A stretch of DNA of 36,121 bases from a virus. A program made the translations under genes and the position numbers. The DNA is taken from positions 1-36,121 of IMG/VR virus record IMGVR_UViG_3300042465_003543. One strand, given 5' to 3'. Below, piece by piece: positions 1 through 8,386 of this stretch. The notes beneath the pieces were generated by a model. It was not told the origin of the DNA and ran no database searches. It saw only the letters and a list, made by a program, of their open reading frames with translations. Position 1 is the stretch's first letter. Every line of letters begins with the position of its first letter.

Positions 1-279
1 CAACCAACCGCCTACCGCGACGCATCAGGTAGCCTTGTGTCGTTCCAGTATTTGCAGCGTGCTGTGATTAGGGTCACTGGTGGAGCGATTACGTTTCACC
101 GCTATCAAGAGTTCGCATCGTCTGAAACGGCATCGTACAACGGCACATACGTTGAAACCGGTTCGGTGGCCGCTATAGACCTCGACAACTTTGACTTAGA
201 CCCGCTGGCTGGCGGCTCGCCTGCGGTTGTTGCGATTGGCCCTACTGCTTCGTACACAATCCTCCTCTACGGCCAATGA
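1..279 (+). CDS. Partial gene, phage head/neck region protein of unknown function
   Basis: The reading frame is open from the first base, so the gene starts upstream of the window; a GTG at 37 is in frame but has no convincing RBS and is probably internal. The visible 92 residues are rich in Ala, Thr and Tyr and look like a small beta-rich structural protein (a segment near residues 30-60 alternates polar and aromatic residues). The TGA stop overlaps the ATG of the head-tail connector, which puts it in the head-completion operon between capsid and connector genes. I do not recognise the family. Confidence 0.7.
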   Translation, partial: QPTAYRDASGSLVSFQYLQRAVIRVTGGAITFHRYQEFASSETASYNGTYVETGSVAAIDLDNFDLDPLAGGSPAVVAIGPTASYTILLYGQ

Positions 280-593
280 TGGACGCAGGAACTCTTCGCG
301 AGCGGGTGACGGTGCAGCAGGCGACCGAGACGCGGAACCGCCTCGGAGAATCTATCTCCGAGTGGACGACGTTCGCAGAAGTGTGGGCCAGCGTGAACGG
401 TGTGTCGGCTCGCGAGTACCTTCTGGCAGGCCAGCAACAGATAGAACTTTCGCACCGCGTCAGGATGCGATACCTCACGGGGCTTACCCCCAAAATGCGA
501 CTGTCGTGGCGAGGCCGCACGCTGGAGATCATCTCGATCCTTGAGCACGAGAACCGCAGCATCCACGAACTGATTTGTCAGGAGGTGCAGTGA
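276..593 (+). CDS. Head-tail connector/adaptor (SPP1 gp16-like, Phage_H_T_join family)
   Basis: This 105-residue protein has the features of the small head-closure adaptors that bridge portal ring and tail: the N-terminal 'GTLRERVTVQQ' strand, a central 'W...AEVWASVNGVSARE' stretch, then 'HRVRMRYLTGL...MRLSWRGRTLEI' and a terminal strand. Length and motif order fit the SPP1 gp16 / HK97 gp9-like family (PF05521). The ATG at 276 overlaps the upstream stop (ATGA); a second ATG at 279 is an alternative. Its stop overlaps the start of the gp10-like gene, the usual order in siphovirus morphogenesis modules. Confidence 0.85.
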   Translation: MMDAGTLRERVTVQQATETRNRLGESISEWTTFAEVWASVNGVSAREYLLAGQQQIELSHRVRMRYLTGLTPKMRLSWRGRTLEIISILEHENRSIHELICQEVQ

Positions 594-1399
594 TGGCGGT
601 CGCTGGAATCAAACTCAATATCAACACTGCGGAACTCTCCAGTCTGCGACAGTCAATCCAGCGGTTCTTCCCGAACAAGCAGGCTGCGGAAGTGCTTGCG
701 CCGATCATCCGCAAGGCCATCAAGCCGACGGTGAACTACCTTCGGTACATCACGCCGGTCGGACCAACAGGGAACCTCAAACGTGCCGTGTCGAGCAAGG
801 TTGTCACCTACAAGCAGGACGGCGTCGCGGTTGGTATCGTTGGCTACACGCGAGCCGCGAAAGGATCGTCCATCAGTGCCGCAGGAGGGAGCGTTCGTGC
901 TGGCAAGGATCGCGCGTTTCACCAGTGGCTTGTAGAGTTTGGCACGGACGAGCGGAAGATCACTCGGGCCAAGCCGCGAGTCTACGCCAGAAAGAGCCCC
1001 ACCAAACCGTTCGCACGTCGCAGGAACGGGAACTGGGAAATGGTCATGGGAAAAGGCGTGTTGCATCTGGTTGAAGAGCGGACCCCTACCTACATCGCAT
1101 CGTCGTTCAACAAACTCGGCCCGTTCTCAATCATCAAATCTGCAGGCCGGGACGGACGGGTGGAAACCGACCCTGCCTACCCAAAGGCGTTCTTCCGTAA
1201 GTCAAAGACACCAATCATCATTCCAGAAATGCCAGCCGGGGGATCCACTGGGAATCCTCCGCTCCGGACGGCGTGGGAGCAAACGCAATCCGTCGTGGCT
1301 GATTCGCTTCGTCGCGACCTTGCGTTGACGCTGGAGCAGGCTTGGGAATCCCTCCGGTTCAGGGGGTCTGGCTCTGTCAACACCACGGACACGCTCTAG
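593..1399 (+). CDS. HK97 gp10-like tail completion / neck protein
   Basis: The 268-residue product follows the connector, where HK97 gp10-family proteins normally sit. The N-terminal half fits: a helix with 'AAEVLAPIIRKAIKP', then 'YITPVGPTGNLKRAV', a strand 'VGIVGYTRAAKG', and 'HQWLVEFGTDERK', which matches the family's 'ah.vEfGT' signature. It is longer than a typical gp10 (about 130-150 residues); the extra sequence lies between the GT motif and the C-terminal helix. The ATG at 593 is preferred because GGAGG (581-585) lies just upstream and it overlaps the previous TGA; a TTG further upstream is less likely. Confidence 0.75.
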   Translation: MAVAGIKLNINTAELSSLRQSIQRFFPNKQAAEVLAPIIRKAIKPTVNYLRYITPVGPTGNLKRAVSSKVVTYKQDGVAVGIVGYTRAAKGSSISAAGGSVRAGKDRAFHQWLVEFGTDERKITRAKPRVYARKSPTKPFARRRNGNWEMVMGKGVLHLVEERTPTYIASSFNKLGPFSIIKSAGRDGRVETDPAYPKAFFRKSKTPIIIPEMPAGGSTGNPPLRTAWEQTQSVVADSLRRDLALTLEQAWESLRFRGSGSVNTTDTL

Positions 1400-1436
1400 T
1401 CTGCAAGGGGAAAGGCTTCTTCTGGCATAGTGCGGT

Positions 1437-1856
1437 ATGCCACTCAAGAGCCCCGAGCAAGGCCTCGCTACCGTCCTTGTGTCCGATCCTGCGGTTGCGG
1501 CTGCGGTTGGTACGCGGGTGTATCCCGTCATCGCTCCAGCGACCGCTACCCTGCCGTTCGCAACGTGGCGAAGGTCCGGAGTCCAGCGGACGCATACGCT
1601 TTCCGGGCCGATGGGTATGCCTACCGTCGTGCTGTCGATTGACCTTTACGCCGAGACCTACGAGGCAGTAAGAGACCTCGCGGATCGTGTTCGGCGTGCT
1701 CTGGATGGGTACGGGGGTTCTCCATCAGACTCGGTATTAGTGGACAACGTAAGCCTTGACAACGAGGCCGACGGGTTCATCCAGTTGGCTGGCGGCGATA
1801 TGCCTCCGGTCTACAGTGTGACGCAGACGTACTCAATCATGTGGCAGGAGATATAG
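1437..1856 (+). CDS. Tail completion protein, DUF3168 / gp17-like
   Basis: The 139-residue protein resembles the DUF3168 tail-completion (tail terminator) family that caps the tail tube at the head end. Visible hallmarks are an N-terminal helix 'LATVLVSDPAVAAAVG', then 'TRVYPVIAP..ATLPFATW', a strand with 'LSIDLYAETYEAVRDLADRVRRAL' and a C-terminal 'VYSVTQTYSIMW' strand. Placement after the gp10-like gene and before the tail-tube candidate is standard for siphoviruses. The 37 bp gap upstream holds an AAGG-type RBS region. Confidence 0.8.
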   Translation: MPLKSPEQGLATVLVSDPAVAAAVGTRVYPVIAPATATLPFATWRRSGVQRTHTLSGPMGMPTVVLSIDLYAETYEAVRDLADRVRRALDGYGGSPSDSVLVDNVSLDNEADGFIQLAGGDMPPVYSVTQTYSIMWQEI

Positions 1857-1862
1857 CACACC

Positions 1863-2252
1863 ATGTCGATCACGACTCCACACGCAGGGACAGGCACGAC
1901 GCTGCGGCTCGGGGCTGACCTCTTCACAGTCACCAACATCGTTGTCTCTTACAACGACCCGACCGCTGACCAGGAGAAGATCGACGTCTCGCACCTTGGC
2001 CTGACGCAAGGTGCGTCCATCGCAACGCTCGATCGCCCGCTCCAAGGTTCTACGACCGACACGGGCCGCACTGTGCAGTTCGACTACCTCGGCCGCACGA
2101 TTATCGCCGATGCCTCGACAGGAACCTGCACGATCACCGTGAGCAGCGTTGCTCTGCTCTCGGCCATCGCGTACACCGTGAACGCCAGCACGCTGACGCT
2201 TGCGACCAACGACGCGATCCGGGGGCAGGCCACGCTCCGCATCGCTCGATAG
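1863..2252 (+). CDS. Probable major tail tube protein
   Basis: This 129-residue protein has the layout of short siphovirus tail-tube subunits: 'GTGTTLRLGADLFTVTNIV' followed by a loop ending in 'KIDVSHLG', which resembles the 'G..l.....v..v....p....d.iDvT.l' pattern of tube proteins, then beta-rich Thr/Ser/Val sequence. Position (after tail completion, before tail assembly chaperones) supports the assignment. It is shorter than lambda gpV and lacks an Ig-like C-terminal domain. The call depends on context and pattern, not on an alignment. Confidence 0.6.
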   Translation: MSITTPHAGTGTTLRLGADLFTVTNIVVSYNDPTADQEKIDVSHLGLTQGASIATLDRPLQGSTTDTGRTVQFDYLGRTIIADASTGTCTITVSSVALLSAIAYTVNASTLTLATNDAIRGQATLRIAR

Positions 2253-2272
2253 TCGCATGACGGAGGCCCGTC

Positions 2273-2593
2273 ATGGCGATTGCTTGCACTGGAGTCACAG
2301 CCGTCTGGAATGGGACGGCGTTCGGTGAGGTGTCCAAGATCGACGTGCAGCGTGGAGGCGAGTTGCCGATGGGCCGCTCGACTCGCTGGACGCTTGACGC
2401 AGGGACTATAGAAATATCGTCCTTCTCCACGACGCGGTTGACTGCTGACCAGTACGGTCTTAAGTCAACGCTTCAAGTGATTGGCGGCGGGCTGACCTTC
2501 ACCACGAAGGCCATCTGCCAATCGCTTCGTGCAACAGGGGCCGTCAACGACGTGACGCGGTACGTCGGCGTTTTCAAGATTGTCATGGAGTAG
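2273..2593 (+). CDS. Small structural protein in tail operon, unknown
   Basis: The 106-residue product is beta-rich, with Gly/Thr alternation, and contains 'CTGVTAVWNGTAFGEVSKIDV', a compact strand-turn-strand unit also seen in tube-like proteins. It lies between the tube candidate and the tail assembly chaperone G, so it may be a second tube-related or accessory tail protein. A GGAGG RBS lies 9-13 bases before the ATG. I do not recognise a named family. Confidence 0.6.
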   Translation: MAIACTGVTAVWNGTAFGEVSKIDVQRGGELPMGRSTRWTLDAGTIEISSFSTTRLTADQYGLKSTLQVIGGGLTFTTKAICQSLRATGAVNDVTRYVGVFKIVME

Positions 2594-2595
2594 AT

Positions 2596-2973
2596 ATGCC
2601 ACTCACAGCAGCAGAACTCGCAGCGCAAATCCTCGCGGCCGACGACCTCGGCATCCTCAAGGTCAACGTCAAGGAATGGCCCGACGCAGAAGGCAAGCCG
2701 ATGGTGCTCGGCATCCGCGTGATGACCGTTGGCGAACGCGACGGCTACGAACGCGAGTGGATCGGCAAGCGTGAAAGCGGCATCGAGAACTTCCGCACGA
2801 AGTTCCTCGCCCGCTGCCTGTGCCACCCCGAGAGCGGCGAGCGGCTGTTCACCGACGAGCAGATCGCCAGCCTAGCCAGCAAGTCAGCCAAGGTGGTGTC
2901 CACCTTGTTTGAGAAGGCGATGAGCCACAACGCGATGAGCGAATCGGACGTGGAGGAACTCGCAAAAAACTAA
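2596..2973 (+). CDS. Tail assembly chaperone G-like protein (0-frame product)
   Basis: The 125-residue protein fills the lambda gpG position directly before the tape measure gene. It has an N-terminal 'VKEWPDAEGKPMVLGIRVMTVGERDGYERE' segment typical of phage tail chaperones that track tail subunits, then an alpha-helical C-terminus with 'LSSKSAKVV'-like helices. Its last codons are GCA AAA AAC before TAA, so an A AAA AAC slippery heptamer sits immediately before the stop; a fraction of ribosomes should shift to -1 and continue into the T-like frame. Chaperones of this type assist assembly and are absent from mature virions. Confidence 0.8.
   Translation: MPLTAAELAAQILAADDLGILKVNVKEWPDAEGKPMVLGIRVMTVGERDGYEREWIGKRESGIENFRTKFLARCLCHPESGERLFTDEQIASLASKSAKVVSTLFEKAMSHNAMSESDVEELAKN
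2964..2970 (+). other. -1 programmed ribosomal frameshift slippery site
   Basis: The heptamer A AAA AAC is in the correct phase (GCA AAA AAC) and is followed directly by TAA at 2971. This is the strongest class of X XXY YYZ slip site, and the adjacent stop could itself stimulate slippage. The downstream -1 frame codes for a T-like chaperone, as in lambda and many siphoviruses. Confidence 0.85.
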
Positions 2974-3281
2974 ACCTCCGTCCGTCGAGGCAGTTCCTGT
3001 TTCGGCTGGCGGGGCATCTAGGAATGACGGTCGGCGAACTGGAACGCCGCATGACAACGAGAGAACTTGCGGAGTGGATGGCATACGTCCGCCACTTCCA
3101 AGCGATCCCCGACTCATGGGCGCAAACCGGCCTGCTCGTCTCCGCGATGATGGCTCCCTACAGCGCACGAGGACAATGCCCGAAGGCAAGCGACTTCAAT
3201 CCGATTGAGACGCCACCGCAGCACGTCCTACAGGCAAAGGACGCAATCATGGACTTGAAGAAGCAACTGGGATTCGACTGA
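2970..3281 (+). CDS. Tail assembly chaperone GT extension, made by -1 frameshift
   Basis: The -1 frame is open from the slippery site at 2964-2970 through to TGA 3279-3281 with no stop. Read from the slip site it adds 103 residues to G, giving a GT fusion of about 228 residues. The extension begins 'LRPSRQFLFRLAGHLGMTV' and continues 'ELERRMTTRELAEWMAYVRHF', which matches gpT/DUF4035-like chaperone tails ('RLA..LGMTV.EL...m...EL.EW.AY'). An internal ATG at 3024 has no good RBS and would remove the conserved 'FRLAGHLG' part, which favours frameshifting. The stop overlaps the tape measure ATG. Confidence 0.8.
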   Translation, partial: LNLRPSRQFLFRLAGHLGMTVGELERRMTTRELAEWMAYVRHFQAIPDSWAQTGLLVSAMMAPYSARGQCPKASDFNPIETPPQHVLQAKDAIMDLKKQLGFD

Positions 3282-6200
3282 TGGCAAGCGTGCTCGGACT
3301 AGCGTTGAAGGTTTCTGCGGATGCCACCGGCATCCAGCAGAGCCTCACGCCCGTCGAGCGTGCGCTCAAGCAACTGGACACCGAGGCCGCAAAGGTCACG
3401 GAGGTGTTCAAGACGTTCGCCACGGCGAGCGGCGGTGCTGGCAGGGCGCAGCAGCAGTTCGCCACGGACCTCGCGTTCTTGCAGTCGGCACTCCGCACGG
3501 GCAAGGTAGAAGGCGAGGAGTTTGCGGCCGAGTTCGCGAAGATTTCCGCAGAGGCCACCAAGACGGCCGAGGCGTTCCGCGAAGGTGCGGCTATCACCGC
3601 AGCCAACCGAACCGAGGAGGAGAAGCGGGCGGAAGAACTGGCGAGGCTGAACGAACTGCTGGAACTCGGTGCGATTGAGCAAGAGACGTTCAACCGTGCC
3701 GCAGCCGAGGCGAGTGGTGCGAACAAGGCAGCGGCGGCGGCGGCGGCAGAGGCAGCCAAGACAGCGGCAGCGGCCGACAAGACTCGTGCTGATCAAGCAA
3801 CGCGAGCCGCTGCGATTGTCGAAGCCAATCTCACCAAGGAGCAGAAGGCACAGCGAGACTACGGAGTCGCAACGCGGGAACTCAACGCGCTCCGCAAGGC
3901 TGGGCTTCTCACCGAGGCCGAGTATTCCACGGCGTTGCAGCGTGTCTCCAAGGACTACGCGAAGGCGACGCTAGCCGCCGACAAGTTCGCGGAGGAAGCG
4001 AAGAAGGGCGGAGACGCGGGGAAACTCAAGTTCAATGAACTCAGCGGCGTGCTGTCTGCTTTGCCGGGACCGATTGGCAACGTGGCTGGCAGGCTGTCAG
4101 GTCTGTCGAGTGCAGGCGAGGGGCTTGGCCGCGTGTTCGCAGGTGGACTGAACAAAGGGCTGGCGTCCGTCAGCACGCAGTTCACTGGCCTGCTCACGAC
4201 CACCAACCTCGCACTCGTCGGCGTGGCAGCGTTCGGGGCCGGTGCGGTGGCGGTTGCGAACGGGCTGGTCAACCTTGAAGATCGCGTCGAGAAACTCGGC
4301 AACACTGCCGACAAACTCGGCGTGTCGTTTGAGTTCATCCAGACGCTGGAGGCAGCGGCGGCGAGGAGCGGCACCAGCATAGATGCCGTAAGCACGGCGT
4401 TCGGTCGGCTACAGAAAAACGTCACTGGCGTGGACGAGGAGAGCAAGGCGGCACAGGCTGCGCTCAAGAGCATCGGCGTGACCTCGGAGGAGTTGCAATC
4501 ACTCAAGCCGGAAGATCAGTACAAACTCATCGGCGAGCGACTGCAAGCCATCGAGGATCCCGCGAAGCGAACGGCGGCGTCCCTCCAGTTGTTCGGCAAA
4601 ACGGGTGCCGACCTACTGCCGTTCTTCAAGAATCTCACCGGCGCGTCGGATGACATGGAGCGGTTCGGTCGTGCATTGACCGACGTGGACCGCAAGCGGA
4701 TTGACGATTTCGGTGCAGGCCTCGATGCGTTCGGGGTGGCGACGGAAGGCCTCGGCCAGACGCTGCTGCTGCCGTTTGTTGGACTTGGCGAAGGCGTGAC
4801 GAAGGCGTTCGCGGAAGTGGTCGCTGGCCTCACGTCGATTGTCGATCCCATTGGCAAGGTGCTGGAGCCCATCTTCACGCAGATCGGTCGCGTGATCGAG
4901 TTGATTGGCACGAACCTCGGCAACCTCGGGCGAGTAATCGGTGCGGTGCTTGAGCCGTTTGGCGTGATTGTGCAGGGGATCGCTCAAGCGTTTGAACCGC
5001 TGAACGACGCGGCCCTCAACTTCTTCAAGGCCATCAGCGATGGGGCGGTGGCGGCGACCGAGTTCGTGGTGTCCTTCACGTCTGTGGGGCTTGTGGCGGA
5101 CAACATGGGCGTGATCTCCGAGACGCTCAGCCGCATCGTCACCATCATCACCACGGCGTTCAGCAAGGCAGGCGAGTACGTTGCCAACCTTGCAGGGCAG
5201 TTCGGAGAACTTGTTGCCAGCACGCCGCTCCTGTCCGCATTTGGCGACGTGGCCTCGGCTGTGTTCGGGACCATCGCAACGGTGATCGGCAACCTTGTGT
5301 CTGGCATCGGCGAGTTCGTTGGCAACCTCTTGACGATTGCCGAGTATTGGCTCGGCATCGAGGAGTCCACCAAGAAAACCGCAGCGGCCACCGTGGCTGT
5401 CTCCGAGAACACCGCCGAAGTTTCCAAGGAAGCAAAGAAGGCAATCGAGGAGAGGGAGAAAACCTTCCAGCGTCTCCGCGAGGAAGTCAACAACGCGATT
5501 GATGACTCGCGGAAGTTTGGTGCGGCGGGCCGCGAAGCGGCGTTGCAATACGAGGCGTCGATTGAACAACTCAAGAAGCGGCTGTCCGCTGGCATCATTG
5601 ACGAGGAGCAGTTCCGTCGTTCGGTGAGAATGGCTGGACAGGCTTTTGACGATGAAATCAAGGCCATCGAAGATCGTTCAAAACTTGAAATCAAGGTCAA
5701 GGAGAACGCGGAAAAGGCCATCGAAAAGGTCGCTGACCAGATCGACAAGGCGGCGATCAAGGCCGAGGACTTCGGCAAGGCTGGCGACCGTGCGCTCGCG
5801 CAGTTCGCAGGACGAGCCGACTCGCTGAAACTCCAGTTCTCCGCTGGACTCATCGACGAGAAGCAGTTGGAGCAAGGCGTCGCCGCAGCCAACCGCGAGT
5901 ACGACAAGCAGATCGAAAAGATCAAGCAGGCGAACACCGAGCGGCAGAAGCAAATCGAGGATGACAGGAAGCGTTCGGATTCTTTGCTGGACGAAATGGA
6001 CAAGACGCGAGCCGTGCAGCGTGACCGCGAAGCGGTGGAGCGTGAGGTTGCCCGCGTGCGGCAGGAGGCAGCGGCCAACGGGTTCTTCACGCCAGAGCAG
6101 CGGCAACAGTTGCTCGACCTCCAGAAGTTGCAAGGCGACCTCGCTGAGAAGCAGCGGGCCGTTGCCCAAGGGTTTGAGAAGGGCTACGCCGAGGCGTTCG

Positions 6201-7045
6201 ACAAGACTCGCGACAAGTTCGACTCGCTCATCGTGAAGTCCGAGGAGTTCGGTGCAGCGGGGCAGGAGGCAGCACAGCGTCTTGCCAGCGGGCTCACCAA
6301 CGCTGCACAACTTGCTGAGCGTGGGGCGATTGGCGAGGAGGCCTACCAGCGTGAGGTCGCAAGGCAGGAGCGGCTGTACGAGAAGGAGATTGAAGGCCTC
6401 AAGAAAGCAGCCGATGAACGGCTCAAGGTCAACGAGGCTGTCGATCAAATCCTCTTGCTGCAATCCGTGAACGGCGACTCGCAGCGTGCCGAGGCGAAAA
6501 AGCAAGTCCTCGCCATCGAGCAGGAGATTGCCCGCGTTCAAGAGGAGATTGCTGCCGCACGCGAGGCCGACGATACCGAGGCGGTCAACGCTGGTGCGGC
6601 ACGCCTTGCACAACTTGACCAAGCAGCGGCGAAGGAGCGGGACATCGCCAGCGGTGCGGCCAAGCAGCGAGAGGACTTTCAGAAGCAATCCGAGAAGCAG
6701 TTGGAGAGCCAGAGCAAGGCACAGCAGCAGTACGCACAGCAGCAGACCAAGATTTTTGAGGAGCAGCAGAAGGCAGCAGCCGCCGAGGCCAAACGGCAGG
6801 AGGAACGCCTTGCGAAGTTGAACACGCTCGGCGCGCAGACGATCAAGTCGCAGGACGTGCGAACAACGGAAGGCGCAAGCCTCGTGCTTCAAACCATCGC
6901 CAGCGGGCAAGACCCGGCACTGATCCAGCAGCGTTTGCAGACCAAGTACCTTGAAGCCATCGCGGCTGGCATCGGTCAGGCGAGCAGCAACTACTTCAAC
7001 CAGCCCGTAGCCATCGTAGGCTACTCATCCTTCGGACAGCGATAA
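3281..7045 (+). CDS. Tape measure protein
   Basis: The 1254-residue protein sets tail length by spanning the tail tube lumen. It is the longest gene of the tail module and directly follows the G/GT chaperones. The N-terminal ~250 residues are Ala/Glu/Lys-rich coiled coil. Residues about 320-500 carry a hydrophobic segment and the 'FGKTGADLLPFFKN' type motif common in tape measures ('LFGktGaeLLp'). Residues about 500-720 are hydrophobic and Gly-rich and could form the membrane-active part at DNA ejection. The C-terminal third is again coiled coil. Six degenerate copies of an 'L...l..G.I...eF..a.....' unit occur near residues 67, 120, 201, 761, 847 and 1005. By rule of thumb (about 0.15 nm per residue) the tail would be near 190 nm. 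Confidence 0.92.
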   Translation: MASVLGLALKVSADATGIQQSLTPVERALKQLDTEAAKVTEVFKTFATASGGAGRAQQQFATDLAFLQSALRTGKVEGEEFAAEFAKISAEATKTAEAFREGAAITAANRTEEEKRAEELARLNELLELGAIEQETFNRAAAEASGANKAAAAAAAEAAKTAAAADKTRADQATRAAAIVEANLTKEQKAQRDYGVATRELNALRKAGLLTEAEYSTALQRVSKDYAKATLAADKFAEEAKKGGDAGKLKFNELSGVLSALPGPIGNVAGRLSGLSSAGEGLGRVFAGGLNKGLASVSTQFTGLLTTTNLALVGVAAFGAGAVAVANGLVNLEDRVEKLGNTADKLGVSFEFIQTLEAAAARSGTSIDAVSTAFGRLQKNVTGVDEESKAAQAALKSIGVTSEELQSLKPEDQYKLIGERLQAIEDPAKRTAASLQLFGKTGADLLPFFKNLTGASDDMERFGRALTDVDRKRIDDFGAGLDAFGVATEGLGQTLLLPFVGLGEGVTKAFAEVVAGLTSIVDPIGKVLEPIFTQIGRVIELIGTNLGNLGRVIGAVLEPFGVIVQGIAQAFEPLNDAALNFFKAISDGAVAATEFVVSFTSVGLVADNMGVISETLSRIVTIITTAFSKAGEYVANLAGQFGELVASTPLLSAFGDVASAVFGTIATVIGNLVSGIGEFVGNLLTIAEYWLGIEESTKKTAAATVAVSENTAEVSKEAKKAIEEREKTFQRLREEVNNAIDDSRKFGAAGREAALQYEASIEQLKKRLSAGIIDEEQFRRSVRMAGQAFDDEIKAIEDRSKLEIKVKENAEKAIEKVADQIDKAAIKAEDFGKAGDRALAQFAGRADSLKLQFSAGLIDEKQLEQGVAAANREYDKQIEKIKQANTERQKQIEDDRKRSDSLLDEMDKTRAVQRDREAVEREVARVRQEAAANGFFTPEQRQQLLDLQKLQGDLAEKQRAVAQGFEKGYAEAFDKTRDKFDSLIVKSEEFGAAGQEAAQRLASGLTNAAQLAERGAIGEEAYQREVARQERLYEKEIEGLKKAADERLKVNEAVDQILLLQSVNGDSQRAEAKKQVLAIEQEIARVQEEIAAAREADDTEAVNAGAARLAQLDQAAAKERDIASGAAKQREDFQKQSEKQLESQSKAQQQYAQQQTKIFEEQQKAAAAEAKRQEERLAKLNTLGAQTIKSQDVRTTEGASLVLQTIASGQDPALIQQRLQTKYLEAIAAGIGQASSNYFNQPVAIVGYSSFGQR

Positions 7046-7938
7046 TGGCGACAAGCGTAGTCCTCACCACCGAACTGGCGCGCGAGCAAGAGATTGACCG
7101 CTTGGGTGATCGTGTGGCACGGCGGACGTGGGTCTGCACGCTGTCTGACGATACGCTCACGGCGGCTCCAGTGGAGACGGTGGCAACGCAGATTCTCGCT
7201 GCTGTTGGCCTCCCAACTTTTGGGACAGCGCATCCGGAGTACCAGAGCCTGTTCTTTCGCAAATACACGATGACGGAACGATTCGGAGACTCTCCGTATC
7301 ACGTTCAACTTGTCGCCGAGTATGGGCTGCTCACGGCCAACGACCTCCTGACGCCGACGGCACAGGCAGCACAGTGGTCGTTTGAGGCGACGCAGGGGCA
7401 ACAGGCTGCGCTTTACTACTACCCAAACAGCGGCAGTGACACGGTGTATCCGCTCGTGAACTCTGCGAATGACTATTTTGAGGGGCTCGTCACGGACGAA
7501 ACAATGACGAAGGCCACGATGAAAAAAAACTACGCCAACTTCCCGACGGCGTTGATGGCAGCGACAAACAGCATCAACATTGACGGATGGTTTGGCGGCC
7601 CGCAGCACACATGGAAGATCATTGGCGTCAACGCCGAATACACCGTCGGCTTCCACAACTGGACCGTGGTTGACTACTGGGCAACGTCGGTGCAGATGAT
7701 GTACCGCCAGACGGGGTGGAAACTCCTGCTGCCAGACGTGGGCTGGAACTTTATTGACGGCGGACAGAAACGCAGGGCGATGGTGTTCGATTTCAAGAAT
7801 AGCGAGTGGGTAGCGTCTCCGAACCCTGTGGCACTGTATCAAGGAAACATCAACGTTACTGGCCGCCCTGACATTCTGCCGCGCCGCGTGAATCCAGAGG
7901 CGAACTTCGCATCACTATTCCCTGAAATACCAGCGTGA
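7045..7938 (+). CDS. Tail-tip region protein, unknown family
   Basis: The 297-residue protein starts at an ATG overlapping the tape measure stop (TAATG). In siphoviruses this position is usually occupied by the distal tail protein. The sequence is rich in Trp, Tyr and Asn and has beta-sandwich-like segments around 'HTWKIIGVNAEYTVGFHNWTVVDYW' (written here in two overlapping parts: 'HTWKIIGVNAEYTVGF' and 'HNWTVVDYW'), but I see no clear Dit motif. 'QTGWKLLLPDVGWNFIDGG' and 'KRRAMVFDF' suggest a folded virion domain. Role as distal tail or baseplate component is inferred from order only. Confidence 0.7.
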   Translation: MATSVVLTTELAREQEIDRLGDRVARRTWVCTLSDDTLTAAPVETVATQILAAVGLPTFGTAHPEYQSLFFRKYTMTERFGDSPYHVQLVAEYGLLTANDLLTPTAQAAQWSFEATQGQQAALYYYPNSGSDTVYPLVNSANDYFEGLVTDETMTKATMKKNYANFPTALMAATNSINIDGWFGGPQHTWKIIGVNAEYTVGFHNWTVVDYWATSVQMMYRQTGWKLLLPDVGWNFIDGGQKRRAMVFDFKNSEWVASPNPVALYQGNINVTGRPDILPRRVNPEANFASLFPEIPA

Positions 7939-8369
7939 TGAAACCCACAGGCCCGTTCTCTGCTTCGCAGTTCACGAGAGAATCCGCCGAGCGGATTGCC
8001 CGCGTGGTGCGGCGTGCCGAGACGGCACCTATGGCTGGCGTGCCCCTGACGTTTGACAAGCGGTTCCCGCAGCAAGAGCGGAAGGCCGTTCGCATTGGCA
8101 CGTTTTCTGGCTCGTGGCCCATAAGCGGGACCAAGACGGTCACGTTCAAGTATGTGACCGAGACGCCGAACACCGCGATGGTGACGAACCTAGTCTGCGG
8201 CCTCAATCCTGCTGGCTCCTGCGATGTGTCCATCGCACGCGAGGGCACGTCGTGGTTCCTGCTCCAGCCGAACCTTACGCAACTCCCCGGCTACTCAGCG
8301 GACGGTACGCAAGTGCTGGCCGTGGTCAGTGGAAATCTCGTGTTCGTCGGAACCACGTCGTGCTCCTGA
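7938..8369 (+). CDS. Tail-tip region protein, unknown
   Basis: The 143-residue protein starts with ATG 7938 in a TGATG overlap with the previous stop (a GTG at 7935 is an alternative one codon upstream). The N-terminal third is basic and helical ('ESAERIARVVRRAET'); the rest is beta-rich and contains two Cys residues in 'LVCGLNPAGSCDV'. No family is recognised. Translational coupling with the gene before and position before the polyserine protein suggest a small tail-tip component. Confidence 0.65.
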   Translation: MKPTGPFSASQFTRESAERIARVVRRAETAPMAGVPLTFDKRFPQQERKAVRIGTFSGSWPISGTKTVTFKYVTETPNTAMVTNLVCGLNPAGSCDVSIAREGTSWFLLQPNLTQLPGYSADGTQVLAVVSGNLVFVGTTSCS

Positions 8370-8386
8370 GATAGAAGCCAAACGCG

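Noticed and set aside
5678-6910. Long antisense reading frame over the tape measure gene (and another at 4984-6090)
   Set aside because: These arise from the strong codon bias and repetitive Glu/Lys/Ala content of the tape measure gene; no RBS, no recognisable domain, and they are entirely nested in a certain gene.
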